64,000 nucleotides of DNA from Bacillus tequilensis KCTC 13622 (GCF_000507145.1 NZ_AYTO01000041.1:62001-126000), one strand, 5' to 3'. Counted from the stretch's first letter, positions 1 to 11,002 are shown. The notes: generated by a model not told the origin, from the letters alone. Translations and numbers: made by a program.

Positions 1-260
1 CCTTTTTCAGCTGTCCATGGGAAGATAACAAATGTATTCAAGTCTGGATACAGGTACATGTCTGACTCTTCGATGCGAACAAATCCTTCAATAGAAGAAC
101 CGTCAAACATGACTTTATTATCAAGCGCTTTTTCAAGCTGGCTAACAGGAATTTCAACGTTCTTGATCGTTCCAAGAATGTCAGTAAATTGAAGACGGAT
201 ATACTTCACGTTTTCTTCTTTTACTAATTTTACGATATCTTCTCTAGTGTACTTTGCCAT
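1..260 (-). CDS. glnA: glutamine synthetase, N-terminal part (runs off window)
   Basis: Only the first 86 codons are present; the rest lies before base 1. The translation starts [20 protein letters not shown] and includes [14 protein letters not shown] and FDGSSIEGF, the N-terminal beta-grasp domain of bacterial type I glutamine synthetase. The enzyme makes glutamine from glutamate, ammonia and ATP in the cytoplasm. In Bacillus its feedback-inhibited form also signals nitrogen excess to GlnR and TnrA (family knowledge). The ATG follows a strong AGGAGGAG ribosome site and lies 58 bp after glnR, so the two form the glnRA operon under the GlnR/TnrA-controlled promoter before glnR. Confidence 0.97.
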   Translation of the reverse strand, partial: MAKYTREDIVKLVKEENVKYIRLQFTDILGTIKNVEIPVSQLEKALDNKVMFDGSSIEGFVRIEESDMYLYPDLNTFVIFPWTAEK

Positions 261-318
261 TTCGTAAAACTCCTCCTCTTAAAAGGTAAATGTATATAGC
301 AAAACAGTTGCTAACGGA

Positions 319-726
319 TTAATGAAAGAAGCGGGACATGTCGCCTTGACGGAATGTATTCCCTCTTTGAAAACGGCCGGCTTGCATGAGCTCGTTTTTC
401 AGGAGCTGTCTCAGCTCGTCATCGGACAGATCATGTTTCATTGGTTTTTTCGTCTTCTCGTTTTGTTTTTGCTCCGGCTCAGCTTCCGCTTTCGCCAAAA
501 TCTGTTTAATCCCTGCCATGTTTACACCTTGTTCAATCAGGTGCTTGATTTCTAACAGTTTATCTACATCATGGAATGAAAATAATCGTCTATTCCCTTC
601 GCTTCTGGCTGGAAATATCAGTCCATTTTCCTCATAATATCGAATTTGTCTTGCTGATAACTCTGTTAACTGCATGACAATTCCTATTGGAAATAAAGGC
701 ATTGAGCGGCGAATATTATCACTCAT
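319..726 (-). CDS. glnR: MerR-family repressor GlnR
   Basis: A 135-residue MerR-type regulator that represses glnRA and other nitrogen genes when glutamine is plentiful. Residues about 15-80 form the winged helix, with the typical run [11 protein letters not shown] followed by [13 protein letters not shown]. The C-terminal 50 residues are charged and form the tail that in B. subtilis holds the protein inactive until feedback-inhibited glutamine synthetase binds it (family knowledge). The ATG follows an AAAAGGAGG ribosome site. It is the first gene of the glnRA operon and is preceded by a sigma-A promoter with two GlnR boxes, so autorepression is expected. Length matches B. subtilis GlnR. Confidence 0.97.
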
Positions 727-757
727 CTCAATTTCCTCCTTTTCTTAACTTAGTTTC

Positions 758-808
758 ATTATAGGTGATGTTATATTTTGTGTCAACAACATGTAAGGAT
801 TCTTAACA
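758..808 (-). promoter_or_regulatory. glnRA promoter with two GlnR/TnrA boxes
   Basis: On the minus strand TTGACA (781-786) and TATAAT (758-763) are separated by exactly 17 bp, a consensus sigma-A promoter. A perfect 17-bp GlnR/TnrA box (TGTTA-N7-TTACA) lies at 792-808. A second, near-match (TGACA-N7-TAACA) at 769-785 covers the -35 and spacer. This is the two-site arrangement known for B. subtilis glnRA. Confidence 0.93.
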
Positions 809-835
809 TCGAATTCAGTGAAATTTTTAAAAAAT

Positions 836-2101
836 TTAAATTAATTGCTTTTCCATGAGTGAATCCACTGCACTGCATATGGCATTCTTTACATGCGAAT
901 AGGTTAATCCTCCCTGAACATACGCTACATACGGCGGGCGGATAGGGCCATCTGCTGATAATTCGATACTTGCTCCTTGAATAAATGTGCCTGCTGCCAT
1001 GATGACATCGTCTTCGTAGCCCGGCATGTAGGCTGGGTAAGGCGTAACATGGGCATTGATTGGCGATGCATATTGAATGGCCTGGCAAAAGGCAATCATC
1101 TTTTCTCTGTCGGAAAACTCAACGGATTGTATCAAATCGGTTCTTTTCGCATCCCATTTCGGGTTTGAAGTAAAGCCCAGTTTTTCAAGAAATCTCGCTG
1201 TAAACACTGCTCCCTTTAAGCTTTGCGATACAACGTGAGGCGCCAAAAAGAAGCCTTGATACATTTCTTGGAGCGAGTAAAGGGATGCCCCCGCTTCTCT
1301 GCCGATGCCAGGGGACGTCATACGGTATGAGCATGCTTCAATCCATTTCTCTTTTCCGACGAGATAGCCCCCTGTTTTCGCAAGACCGCCGCCGGGGTTT
1401 TTAATGAGAGATCCCGCCATCAGATCGGCGCCGACATGACAAGGCTCAAGCTCTTCCACAAATTCTCCGTAACAGTTGTCCACAAAGACGATCAGATTTT
1501 CATTGATTTCTTTGACAAAACGGATCATTTCTTTTATTTCGCTAATTAAGAAAGAAGGACGATTCGCATATCCTTTTGAGCGCTGAATGCCGATTACCTT
1601 CGTCTTTGGGTTGATCGCAGCGGCGACTGCATCATAGTCTATTTTTCCGTCTTCCGTCAGTTCAACCGCATTGTAGCCGATTTGAAAATCCTTTAACGAC
1701 CCAGCGTTTTCTCCGCCTCTTACACCCACAATTTCCTCTAGCGTATCATATGGCTTGCCGGTTATATAAAGGAGCTCGTCCCCCGGTCTGAGAACACCGA
1801 ACAAAGCGATCGAGATGGCATGTGTGCCTGAGATAATTTGCGGTCTTACAAGGCCCGCTTCTCCGCCAAACACATCCGCATAAATACTTTCTAGCGTGTC
1901 TCTCCCGATATCATCATAGCCGTATCCCGTAGACGGTGTGAAATGCGTGTCGCTTACTTTGTGATTCCTATAGCTTTGAAGCACTCTCCATTCATTGCGC
2001 TCGCTGATTTCTTCTATTTGTTTATGAACACCGGCAATGTCCGCTTCCACTTCCATTGCCGTTTTTTTCAATAATTCTCCGTGTGTTAATGTGTCAAACA
2101 T
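836..2101 (-). CDS. ynbB: PLP-dependent cystathionine beta-lyase/methionine gamma-lyase family protein YnbB
   Basis: A 421-residue fold-type I PLP enzyme of the family often annotated as aluminium-resistance or methionine gamma-lyase-like. The probable Schiff-base lysine is Lys234 in SLIKNPGGG and the cofactor-binding aspartate is Asp208 in VFVDNCYGEF. SGTHAIS near residue 91 is the phosphate-binding turn. The true substrate is not known to me. It lies just upstream of glnR, without a clear terminator between them, and 17 bp downstream of the hflX stop, so it probably shares an mRNA with hflX. Start ATG gives the full N-terminus usual for the family. Confidence 0.9.
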   Translation of the reverse strand: MFDTLTHGELLKKTAMEVEADIAGVHKQIEEISERNEWRVLQSYRNHKVSDTHFTPSTGYGYDDIGRDTLESIYADVFGGEAGLVRPQIISGTHAISIALFGVLRPGDELLYITGKPYDTLEEIVGVRGGENAGSLKDFQIGYNAVELTEDGKIDYDAVAAAINPKTKVIGIQRSKGYANRPSFLISEIKEMIRFVKEINENLIVFVDNCYGEFVEELEPCHVGADLMAGSLIKNPGGGLAKTGGYLVGKEKWIEACSYRMTSPGIGREAGASLYSLQEMYQGFFLAPHVVSQSLKGAVFTARFLEKLGFTSNPKWDAKRTDLIQSVEFSDREKMIAFCQAIQYASPINAHVTPYPAYMPGYEDDVIMAAGTFIQGASIELSADGPIRPPYVAYVQGGLTYSHVKNAICSAVDSLMEKQLI

Positions 2102-2118
2102 GTTTTTGTATGTCCTTC

Positions 2119-3381
2119 CTACATATACTTCTTTAATTCACCGATGATGCTTTGCTCTTCTTGTAGATAGCCTGAAATGTCATACTGTTCATTTTCCTCA
2201 TTAAAATAGAAGCGGTCAACCATCGTTTCCGATTTGATTCTGGAAAGGAGCTTGCCTTCACCTGCCGGTACATGCGCTTCAAAAGGTGTTAACAGTTCTT
2301 GGCGCAAATAGCGCTGAATCGCTTCTTTAAACGTATCGGCGTCGCCCTCAAATTTCGCACTGACCATAATGTGATCCCTTCCGGCGGACGGTATGAAATC
2401 AGACAGTTTTTGGTCACGTTTATTGTAGGCCGTCAGCATCGGGATGTCATCGGCTTCAAGCTCCTCAAGCAGCCGAAGCACCGTTTTTTCGTGTCCCGCG
2501 TAATCCTCATTTGAGGAATCGATCAAATGAAGAATCAAATCCGCTTCTTTTACTTCCTCAAGCGTTGACCGGAATGCAGCGATCAGCGTCGTCGGAAGAT
2601 CCTGAATAAATCCTACTGTATCTGACAGTAACACACTATAGCCGCTTGGCAGGACCATTTTTCTGGTCATCGGGTCCAGTGTGGCAAACAGGAGGTCTTC
2701 TTCATAGCTGTCAGCACTTGTCAGGCGGTTGAACCATGTTGATTTCCCCGCGTTTGTATATCCGACAAGCGCAATTTGGAGCACACCGTTTTTCTTTCTT
2801 CTTTCACGATATCGGCTTCTGTGGCGAATAACAGTTGAAAGTTGTGTGTTGATTTCATGAATGCGGTTTCTGATATGGCGGCGGTCCGTTTCCAGTTTCG
2901 TTTCTCCAGGACCTCTCGCTCCAATTCCTCCGCCTTGCCGAGAGAGATTGATCCCTTGCCCCGTCAAGCGAGGAAGTGCGTACTGCAGCTGAGCCAGCTC
3001 AATTTGAAGTTTGCCTTCTCTCGTTCTCGCCCGCTTCGCGAAAATATCTAATATCAATTGCGTGCGGTCAATCATCTTCACTTCAATCGCTGTTGCCAAT
3101 GATTTTAGCTGACTTGGCGACAGCTCATCATTAAAGATAAGGAGATCAGCTTCAAGCTCTTCCACCAGTGCCTTCAGCTCTTCTACCTTCCCTTTTCCTA
3201 TATATGTAGCCGCGTCAGCCCTGTTCCTTTTTTGTGTGACGCTGGTCAATACTTTTCCGTCTGCTGTTTTTGTCAGAGATGCAAGCTCTTCCATAGAATT
3301 TTCAAAATGCTCATCCGTGATATGCGGCAGCTGACATCCGACCAAAATCGCTTTTTCCTGTCTTGTTTCTTGTTCGTTCAA
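2119..3381 (-). CDS. hflX: ribosome-associated GTPase HflX (YnbA)
   Basis: GTP-binding protein of the HflX family, which binds the 50S subunit and rescues or splits stalled ribosomes. An N-terminal HflX domain is followed by a glycine-rich linker ([11 protein letters not shown]), a short helical segment and the G domain. The G1 loop GYTNAGKS is at about residues 207-214, G3 is DTVGF and G4 is NKRD. A longer frame opens 23 codons upstream, but I choose the TTG at 3381: it follows AAGAAAGG at proper spacing and gives 420 residues, the B. subtilis length. Downstream is ynbB; upstream spoVK ends in a terminator. Confidence 0.93.
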   Translation of the reverse strand: MNEQETRQEKAILVGCQLPHITDEHFENSMEELASLTKTADGKVLTSVTQKRNRADAATYIGKGKVEELKALVEELEADLLIFNDELSPSQLKSLATAIEVKMIDRTQLILDIFAKRARTREGKLQIELAQLQYALPRLTGQGINLSRQGGGIGARGPGETKLETDRRHIRNRIHEINTQLSTVIRHRSRYRERRKKNGVLQIALVGYTNAGKSTWFNRLTSADSYEEDLLFATLDPMTRKMVLPSGYSVLLSDTVGFIQDLPTTLIAAFRSTLEEVKEADLILHLIDSSNEDYAGHEKTVLRLLEELEADDIPMLTAYNKRDQKLSDFIPSAGRDHIMVSAKFEGDADTFKEAIQRYLRQELLTPFEAHVPAGEGKLLSRIKSETMVDRFYFNEENEQYDISGYLQEEQSIIGELKKYM

Positions 3382-3483
3382 ATGGATGTTCCTTTCTTTT
3401 GCATATTGGGCAGTAGTATTATCATACCAAACCCTGCATGTGTATACCACAAATCGGTTGCGTTGAACAGGAAGAAATACAGC

Positions 3484-3515
3484 AAAAAACAGACCTCTCG
3501 AAAGCTGAGAGGTCT
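3484..3515 (-). terminator. rho-independent terminator of spoVK
   Basis: Minus-strand stem of nine pairs (AGACCTCTC with GAGAGGTCT) followed by GTTTTTTG. The hairpin takes in the first bases of the spoVK stop codon. Confidence 0.85.
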
Positions 3516-4482
3516 ATACAGATCCAGATGCTTCTTCTTTAATGGAAAGATCTTGGCTTTTAATGGTCATCAAGTCGCTTTTTAAGTATTGATCGCCCAT
3601 TAACAGTCTCATGGCTTGCGCTCTGATCGATTTTTCGATCACATTTCTGACAAAACGTCCATTGCTGAATTTAATAGGACTTGTCGTGCTTTTCACCGTC
3701 ATTAAGTAATCTTTCAATTTCCATTCCGCTTCTTGACTGAGCTGGTATTCCCTTTCAGCGATCATTCGCTTCGCAATCTCCATGAGCTGGGTGACAGAAT
3801 AGTCCGGAAAATCAATGGAGATCGGGAACCTTGATTGGAGACCGGGATTTAATGAAAGAAAATGATCCATTTCCCGAGAATATCCGGCGAGGATCAAAAT
3901 AAACTCATGCTGTTTGTCTTCCATATGCTTCACGAGTGTGTCAATCGCTTCTTTTCCAAAGTCCTTTTCGCCGCCTCTTGCCAGCGAGTAGGCTTCGTCT
4001 ATAAACAAAATGCCTCCTAATGACTTTTTGATTAAATCTCTCGTCTTTTGGGCGGTGTGACCAATGTATTCCCCGACTAGATCGGCCCGCTCCGCTTCTA
4101 TCAAATGGCCTTTTGAGAGGACATTCATGTCAAAGAACAGCCTGCCGATCAGCCGTGCGACCGTTGTTTTGCCTGTTCCCGGATTTCCTTTAAACATCAT
4201 GTGCAGCGCTTGCTTCCCCACCTTCAAGCCTTGCTCCGCACGTTTTTGGTTCACAAAAATCCAGGCGTAAATTTCCTTGATGTTGCGTTTCATTTCCTCC
4301 ATCCCAACCAGTGCGCTCATCTCTTTTTCGATTTCCTTCAAGATGCCGTGCTTCGCTTCGTTTTTTTGCAATGCAGCTTGATATTCCGCCTCTGCCTCAG
4401 CATTTGTCAGCACCTGCTTTTGCCCGTTCAGAATAATGTTGATCTGTCCGTTATTTTTATAAGTCACAGCGCGCTCCAACAT
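3514..4482 (-). CDS. spoVK: stage V sporulation protein K, AAA+ ATPase
   Basis: CbbX-like AAA+ ATPase of 322 residues needed in the mother cell for spore maturation; its exact target is unknown. Walker A (GNPGTGKT) is at about 99-106, Walker B with ILFIDEAY at about 158-165, and the arginine-finger region is in LQSRFP. I start at the ATG at 4482, six bases after a GAGAGG site; a GTG two codons earlier overlaps that site. The gene is preceded by a 640-bp stretch with repeats and a decayed reading frame, and faces cwlC, another sporulation gene. Mother-cell sigma factor control is expected but I could not fix a promoter. Confidence 0.95.
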   Translation of the reverse strand: MLERAVTYKNNGQINIILNGQKQVLTNAEAEAEYQAALQKNEAKHGILKEIEKEMSALVGMEEMKRNIKEIYAWIFVNQKRAEQGLKVGKQALHMMFKGNPGTGKTTVARLIGRLFFDMNVLSKGHLIEAERADLVGEYIGHTAQKTRDLIKKSLGGILFIDEAYSLARGGEKDFGKEAIDTLVKHMEDKQHEFILILAGYSREMDHFLSLNPGLQSRFPISIDFPDYSVTQLMEIAKRMIAEREYQLSQEAEWKLKDYLMTVKSTTSPIKFSNGRFVRNVIEKSIRAQAMRLLMGDQYLKSDLMTIKSQDLSIKEEASGSV

Positions 4483-4566
4483 ATTCACCTCTCTGTTCTC
4501 TCTATATGATATTCAAGCGAATGCCGTTTGTGACAAACGCCTATCATGTGTCGAAACAATTGCTTT

Positions 4567-4604
4567 TTTCGGGAATACTCAGGAATCCTGCGCTTTCCCG
4601 AGAA
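4567..4604. repeat. inverted repeat with inner palindrome
   Basis: Arms TTTCGGGAA (4567-4575) and TTTCCCGAGAA (4594-4604) surround a perfect 11-bp palindrome CAGGA-A-TCCTG (4580-4590). There is no T-run, so it looks more like a protein-binding site or RNA structure than a terminator. The right arm lies within one copy of the 19-bp direct repeat. Confidence 0.55.
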
Positions 4605-4607
4605 ATA
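4589..4607. repeat. 19-bp direct repeat, copy 1
   Basis: TGCGCTTTCCCGAGAAATA, identical to the copy at 4998-5016, 409 bp away. See copy 2 and the decayed reading frame between them. Confidence 0.8.
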
Positions 4608-4755
4608 CTTTATTTCTTATTGTATTCACGGACATGGGGTGGACAAACCAAGAGATTTTATTTTTCAACAATTTGTCAGGGTCATATCGCAAAGCCTCCT
4701 ATCATTATTTTTCAATTCACATTGAGAATCTTTTTTCTCACTTGATCTATCCTCT

Positions 4756-5075
4756 TTAACAAACAGGCCGTTTTTGCTCTGATGCCTTAGCGACATCCCC
4801 CTTCTTCTTTTTCTTCTCAAAATGAAGGTGCTTTTCTGTTAATTTACGTTCCAATTGACTGCCCATCACATGAACGCAAAGCTTAAAACCAGTAGGATCA
4901 GTGCAGTTAGAACCGAATCCATTAATACTTGTAAACAGATGGACATATGCACATATTCTATTTCAGATCGCATATGCTGTCGCTTCGTGTTGATTTGTGC
5001 GCTTTCCCGAGAAATAATTTCCGCATGCGGAAGGGTTAATTCCTCATTTTTCAGACGGATGATAACCGTACAAGC
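4756..5075 (-). pseudogene. decayed small membrane-protein gene, unknown family
   Basis: The minus strand is open in one frame from about 5075 to 4866 and reads through KNEELTLPHAEIISRESAQ. From an ATG at 4973 it continues with a clear membrane segment (VLMDSVLTALILLVLSFAF) to a TGA at 4866. A second frame opens with ATG overlapping that stop (TGATG) and runs 36 codons (MGSQLERKLTEKHLHFEKKK onward, basic) to a TAA at 4756. Together they look like one protein of about 100 residues, with a membrane helix and a basic tail, broken by a frameshift and with its start lost. Two coupled tiny ORFs is the alternative, but neither has a good ribosome site. Family not recognised. Confidence 0.4.
4998..5016. 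repeat. 19-bp direct repeat, copy 2
   Basis: Identical to 4589-4607. On the minus strand it lies inside the decayed reading frame, encoding ISRES. Copy 1 may be a duplicated piece of the same gene or both may be binding sites. Confidence 0.8.
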
Positions 5076-5120
5076 AGAAGCCGTTTCTTTTCATATCCTG
5101 TAATGAGGTGATGATGAAGA

Positions 5121-5888
5121 ATGGTTAAGATTTTTATTGATCCCGGCCATGGCGGGTCAGATCCAGGCGCAACAGGAAATGGCCTTCAAGAAAAAACGTT
5201 AACCCTGCAAATTGCTTTAGCTTTACGTACGATATTGACAAATGAGTATGAAGAAATTTCTTTGCTGCTGAGCCGGACAAGCGACAAATATGTCAGTTTA
5301 ACTGACCGGACAAATGCTGCAAATAACTGGGGAGCAGATTTCTTTTTGTCCATCCATGTTAATTCCGGGGGCGGTACAGGTTTTGAAAGCTATATTTATC
5401 CAGGCGTGGGCGCCCCGACGACGACTTACCAATCGATGATTCACCCTGAAGTGATACAAGCTGTCAACTTTGCAGACCGCGGTAAAAAAACAGCAAACTT
5501 CCATGTCTTAAGGGAGTCAGCAATGCCTGCACTATTGACGGAGAACGGATTCATTGATACCCTCGCAGATGCTAATAAGCTGAAAACCAGCAGCTTTATT
5601 CAAGGCTTAGCGAGAGGACATGCAAATGGACTGCAGCAAGCCTTTAATCTTAAAAAGACATCCATCTCAGGGTTATATAAGGTCCAGATCGGCGCTTTTA
5701 AAGTCAAAGCGAATGCTGATTCACATGCAGTCAGCGCCGAAGCTAAAGGCTTTGACACGATTGTCGTTTTAAAGGACGGGTTATACAAAGTGCAGATTGG
5801 CGCTTTTTCATCCAAAGACAATGCAGACGCACTTGCTGCCAGAGCAAAAAATGCCGGCTTTGATGCTATTGCCATTTTAGAACCATAA
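5121..5888 (+). CDS. cwlC: sporulation N-acetylmuramoyl-L-alanine amidase CwlC
   Basis: Mother-cell wall hydrolase of 255 residues that cuts the amide bond between muramic acid and the stem peptide, helping to release the mature spore. Residues 3-175 are an Amidase_3 domain. Visible zinc and catalytic residues are His10 (DPGHGGSDPG), Glu24 (LQEKTL), the His in FLSIHVNS near residue 79 and the Glu in LLTENGF near 141. Two 36-residue SPOR-like repeats beginning GLYKVQIGAF fill the C-terminus (about 184-219 and 220-255) and bind the wall. There is no signal peptide, as expected for a mother-cell lysin. ATG follows GAGGTGAT. It ends in a strong terminator shared with ymaB. Confidence 0.97.
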   Translation: MVKIFIDPGHGGSDPGATGNGLQEKTLTLQIALALRTILTNEYEEISLLLSRTSDKYVSLTDRTNAANNWGADFFLSIHVNSGGGTGFESYIYPGVGAPTTTYQSMIHPEVIQAVNFADRGKKTANFHVLRESAMPALLTENGFIDTLADANKLKTSSFIQGLARGHANGLQQAFNLKKTSISGLYKVQIGAFKVKANADSHAVSAEAKGFDTIVVLKDGLYKVQIGAFSSKDNADALAARAKNAGFDAIAILEP

Positions 5889-5910
5889 TCTAGACGCGGA
5901 CGAGCATCTC

Positions 5911-5950
5911 AAAAAAACCCGGCTTCTCATCATGAGAAGCCGGGTTTTTT
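5911..5950. terminator. bidirectional terminator between cwlC and ymaB
   Basis: Near-perfect hairpin with arms AAACCCGGCTTCTCAT and ATGAGAAGCCGGGTTT, with A-runs on the left and T-runs on the right, so it works on both strands. It touches the ymaB stop. Confidence 0.93.
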
Positions 5951-6569
5951 ATTCAAGAATATCAACAACAAATTGTGACCATGTTTCCAGACGGTTATAA
6001 ATATCGTCCTGTTTCAATTCAGAGATTTTCATCCATTTTCCTGCAATTTGTTCTTTCTCCTTCACTTCCACCTGTGAACCTGGCTTTAACTGAAGCGCAG
6101 AAAGAATTCCGATATGCACTTTGCCGACACTGTTTTCATCATCATTAATGAGTCCCAATGTGACAATCGCCTGTTTATCCTCTTCCTTTATTTGCAGTTC
6201 TTCATCAAGCTCCCTGTCTGTGTTCAGCTTTAAAACTTCTGCAAATGAAGCCGCTCCGTCAATGGCGTTCATATGGCCTCCAAAGCCGAGAGAAAGCTTA
6301 TTGTGCAGACGCGATTCACCGCCGCCAGCCAGCCGTTCGTAAAGAAAGACTTCCTCTTCACGCTTAATGACGACATAAGGAATCGGCTGCTTGAAATGCG
6401 GATCTTCTTCTGCGTCTCCCCTTCTCATTTCACGATAGCCCGCCTCGATCTGAGCCATGATTTCTGCTACTCTGCTATCTTCACTGTATACGCCCTGGAA
6501 GGTTAAGCTTTCTTTTTTAAACACTTCATCACGCGGGGCGACCAAAATCATTTCGTCCATTTTTCCCAT
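5949..6569 (-). CDS. ymaB: Nudix-like hydrolase YmaB, last gene of the nrd operon
   Basis: A 206-residue protein of unproven function. It carries an almost complete Nudix box: GAASFAE, seven residues, then RELDEELQI, which fits G-x5-E-x7-REU-x-EE-x-G-U except that the final glycine is Gln. That suggests hydrolysis of a nucleoside diphosphate derivative, which would suit its place behind nrdIEF; this is inference. I start at the ATG at 6569, 11 bases after GGAGG; a frame open 35 codons further upstream overlaps nrdF and is not used. It is separated from nrdF by a hairpin. Confidence 0.85.
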   Translation of the reverse strand: MGKMDEMILVAPRDEVFKKESLTFQGVYSEDSRVAEIMAQIEAGYREMRRGDAEEDPHFKQPIPYVVIKREEEVFLYERLAGGGESRLHNKLSLGFGGHMNAIDGAASFAEVLKLNTDRELDEELQIKEEDKQAIVTLGLINDDENSVGKVHIGILSALQLKPGSQVEVKEKEQIAGKWMKISELKQDDIYNRLETWSQFVVDILE

Positions 6570-6605
6570 GGTTACTGCGTCCTCCTCATTTGAACCTTCA
6601 AGCCG

Positions 6606-6634
6606 AAAAGAGCAGATATTATATCTGCTCTTTT
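6606..6634 (-). terminator. palindromic hairpin at the nrdF/ymaB junction
   Basis: Perfect palindrome AAAGAGCAGATAT-ATATCTGCTCTTT. The nrdF stop codon sits in its loop and a short T-run follows on the minus strand. Likely an attenuator or 3'-end stabiliser lowering ymaB expression. Confidence 0.65.
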
Positions 6635-7608
6635 TCGTCTCCAAAATAAAAGTCGTCGTCTTTAAGCGGCTCAACTGTCGCTTTTTTATAGCCGTTCCCC
6701 TTCATAGAGAAGAAGTCATGTGATTTTGTTTTCGTATTTAATCCGTTTAAAACGATCGGATTAATGTCTTCCTCTTCGAAATATGGATCAAATCCAAGGT
6801 TCATCAACGCTTTATTTGCATTATAGCGGATGAATTTCTTTACATCGTGTGAGAGTCCGACTTGGTCGTATAAGTCCTCTGTATACTCAAGCTCATTTTC
6901 GTATAACTCATTCAGAAGATCGATCGCAAATTCGCGAAGCTCTGCTTTTTTCTCTTCTGTCTGCTTATTATAGATTTCCTGAGCAAGGAGGCCCACGTAG
7001 ACGCCGTGGATCGCTTCATCACGAAGGATCAGGTTAATGATTTCACCGCTTTGCATGAGTTTTCCTTGTCCGTAGAAATATAGCGGATAATAGAAGCCGC
7101 TGTAGAACAGGAAGCTTTCCAGATAGACGGAAGCAACCATCGCCTTGAACAGTGAAATCTCGTCATCTTTTTGAATGGCTTTGTAAAGCCCGACGATGAT
7201 TTGCGCTTTTTTCTGCAAATATTTATTTTGTTTCACCCATTCGAAGACCTCGTTAATCGTTTCGGTCGGTGCCAGAGTCATGAAAATATTAGAGTATGAC
7301 TTCGCATGGACAGCGTTCTCCATCATCGCCATAAAGTTCAGCACCGCTTTCCGCTGGTGGCCGTCTACATGTTCAGCCACGATCGGCATGCCCGTATTCC
7401 CCTGCTCTGTATCGAGAAGTGTAAGACCGGCAAGTACCTTCATATAAGTGTCCTGCTCATTTTTCCCGAGATACTTCCATGTGAGGAGATCGCCGTTTAA
7501 AGCAATCTCTTCCGGAAGCCAGAACTGTTTCACGTTTTGGTTATAGAACATTTGGGTAAAATCATCTTCATGCTTTGACCAGTTTGCTGCGTCATAAATT
7601 TTTGTCAC
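6619..7608 (-). CDS. nrdF: ribonucleotide reductase class Ib, beta subunit
   Basis: Small subunit (329 residues) that carries the dimetal-tyrosyl radical needed by NrdE to make deoxynucleotides. Metal ligands are visible in [21 protein letters not shown] and [10 protein letters not shown]; the radical tyrosine is the one in HAKSYSNIF. In B. subtilis the cofactor is dimanganese, loaded with help from NrdI (family knowledge). The start is GTG at 7608 after AAAGGAG; a frame open 13 codons further upstream is not used. It lies 17 bp after nrdE in the nrdIEF-ymaB operon, with NrdR boxes upstream. Confidence 0.97.
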   Translation of the reverse strand: MTKIYDAANWSKHEDDFTQMFYNQNVKQFWLPEEIALNGDLLTWKYLGKNEQDTYMKVLAGLTLLDTEQGNTGMPIVAEHVDGHQRKAVLNFMAMMENAVHAKSYSNIFMTLAPTETINEVFEWVKQNKYLQKKAQIIVGLYKAIQKDDEISLFKAMVASVYLESFLFYSGFYYPLYFYGQGKLMQSGEIINLILRDEAIHGVYVGLLAQEIYNKQTEEKKAELREFAIDLLNELYENELEYTEDLYDQVGLSHDVKKFIRYNANKALMNLGFDPYFEEEDINPIVLNGLNTKTKSHDFFSMKGNGYKKATVEPLKDDDFYFGDEKEQI

Positions 7609-7625
7609 TATAAACTCTCCTTTAA

Positions 7626-10083
<2,458 letters not shown>

Positions 10084-10123
10084 TTATCACGACCTATCAG
10101 AAAATATGAATCTCTCATTACTA

Positions 10124-10172
10124 ACACTATATATAGTATACTAACCTCTAGCAAAAACACAATATATAGATT
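10124..10172 (-). promoter_or_regulatory. nrd operon promoter with two NrdR boxes
   Basis: Two NrdR-type boxes, ACACTATATATAGTAT (10124-10139) and ACACAATATATAGATT (10157-10172), start 33 bp apart, three helical turns. On the minus strand a -35 TTGTGT (10157-10162) and -10 TATACT (10135-10140), spaced 16 bp, lie inside the boxes, so NrdR with bound dATP/ATP should block RNA polymerase. Confidence 0.88.
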
Positions 10173-10323
10173 TGTTTTTATGAAAAATTCATATTTTGAT
10201 CAAATTAGGCAAATGGGCAGCCTTATAAGGGCCCAAAAAAGAGAGCAGAACGAGAATCATCTCTCGTCCTACTCGGGGTATCGTGTTTAAGCCGATGTTT
10301 ATCATAACATGAAAAAAAACTGC

Positions 10324-10554
10324 TTAGTAGTCTAGATTTTTTTTTCTTAAGCGATCACAGCAAGTTTCGCTCTCTACTGTCTCTTCTATTTCAACGTCCG
10401 CACCGATCTCTTCTAAAACCGCCTTCAAGGCGCTGATAATTGACGCTTCTCTGATTAATTCTTTTCCGTTCACAATGATGCTTGTTCCGTATTCATAGCA
10501 AGAATCATCTTCGCAAATTTCTTCCCAATGATTCACGATCACTTTATGCTTCAT
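10324..10554 (-). CDS. ymzA: small protein YmzA, unknown function
   Basis: A 76-residue soluble protein with an acidic middle, a Cys pair near residues 14-19 (CEDDSC) and a CC pair near the C-terminus (ETCCDRLRKK). No family with known function is recognised. ATG follows AGAGGGTGA. It lies between ymzC and the nrd operon on the same strand, as in B. subtilis. The cysteine clusters could bind metal or form disulfides, but nothing here proves it. Confidence 0.85.
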   Translation of the reverse strand: MKHKVIVNHWEEICEDDSCYEYGTSIIVNGKELIREASIISALKAVLEEIGADVEIEETVESETCCDRLRKKNLDY

Positions 10555-10635
10555 TTTTTCACCCTCTGTTTGATCTGTGTCTGTAATTAGTTTAGCGGGT
10601 AGCAGCCGCTTTGTAAATTCGGATGCTTGTGAATT

Positions 10636-10908
10636 TTATTCAAGCTCATCATCCAAGTATTCTTTCTTCAGCTTTACCTCATTGCGGGACTCATTATACT
10701 CATAAATTTTGATATAGCCGTCCCCCATAACGCCAAAATGATTGTGTTCAAGCGGGAACGAGGTAGGCTGAGGTGTTTCATCGCCAGAATAGCCGCTGTC
10801 CGTTTCAATGACGGTATCATGGTTCCCGCATGCCCCAAACAGCAAAAATACGGCTATCCACACAAGCGCAATTCTGATTCGTCTCAGTTCTGCTTCACTG
10901 TCAAACAA
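10636..10908 (-). CDS. ymzC: putative small lipoprotein YmzC
   Basis: A 90-residue protein. After a charged N-terminus (SEAELRRIRI) comes a hydrophobic segment (ALVWIAVFLLFGAC) ending in a lipobox-like FGAC, so Cys27 is a likely lipidation site and the rest would be outside the membrane. The C-terminal part is acidic. The start is TTG at 10908, with GGGAGTGA six bases ahead. Function unknown. It lies downstream of hfq behind a terminator and upstream of ymzA. Confidence 0.82.
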   Translation of the reverse strand: MFDSEAELRRIRIALVWIAVFLLFGACGNHDTVIETDSGYSGDETPQPTSFPLEHNHFGVMGDGYIKIYEYNESRNEVKLKKEYLDDELE

Positions 10909-10975
10909 GATACGTCACTCCCAGATTCAGATTTTTACATGATATTCGATTTAGCCCTACATATGTCGATCTCAT

Positions 10976-11002
10976 AAAAAAAGACCGTGCCTCAGCATGG
11001 TC
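10976..11002 (-). terminator. terminator downstream of hfq
   Basis: Minus-strand stem GACCATGC-TGAG-GCACGGTC (one G-T pair) followed by seven T. A further hairpin pair lies between it and the hfq stop (11029-11075), giving a structured 80-nt 3' region. Confidence 0.85.

Larger units (their letters stand above)
4483..5120. other. gene-poor stretch between spoVK and cwlC
   Basis: This 638-bp interval must hold the divergent spoVK and cwlC promoters, but neither is certain. A weak sigma-K-like -10 (CATATTCTA, about 4952-4960) precedes cwlC by 160 bp. It also holds a 19-bp direct repeat, an inverted repeat at 4567-4604 and the remains of a small membrane-protein gene on the minus strand. Near 4685-4700 the minus strand has AGGAGG followed by ATG and then a stop after six codons. 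Confidence 0.6.

Noticed and set aside
4855..5103. 82-codon plus-strand frame before cwlC
   Set aside because: No ribosome site, Cys/Ser/Ile-rich composition, and the opposite strand shows better protein-like sequence.
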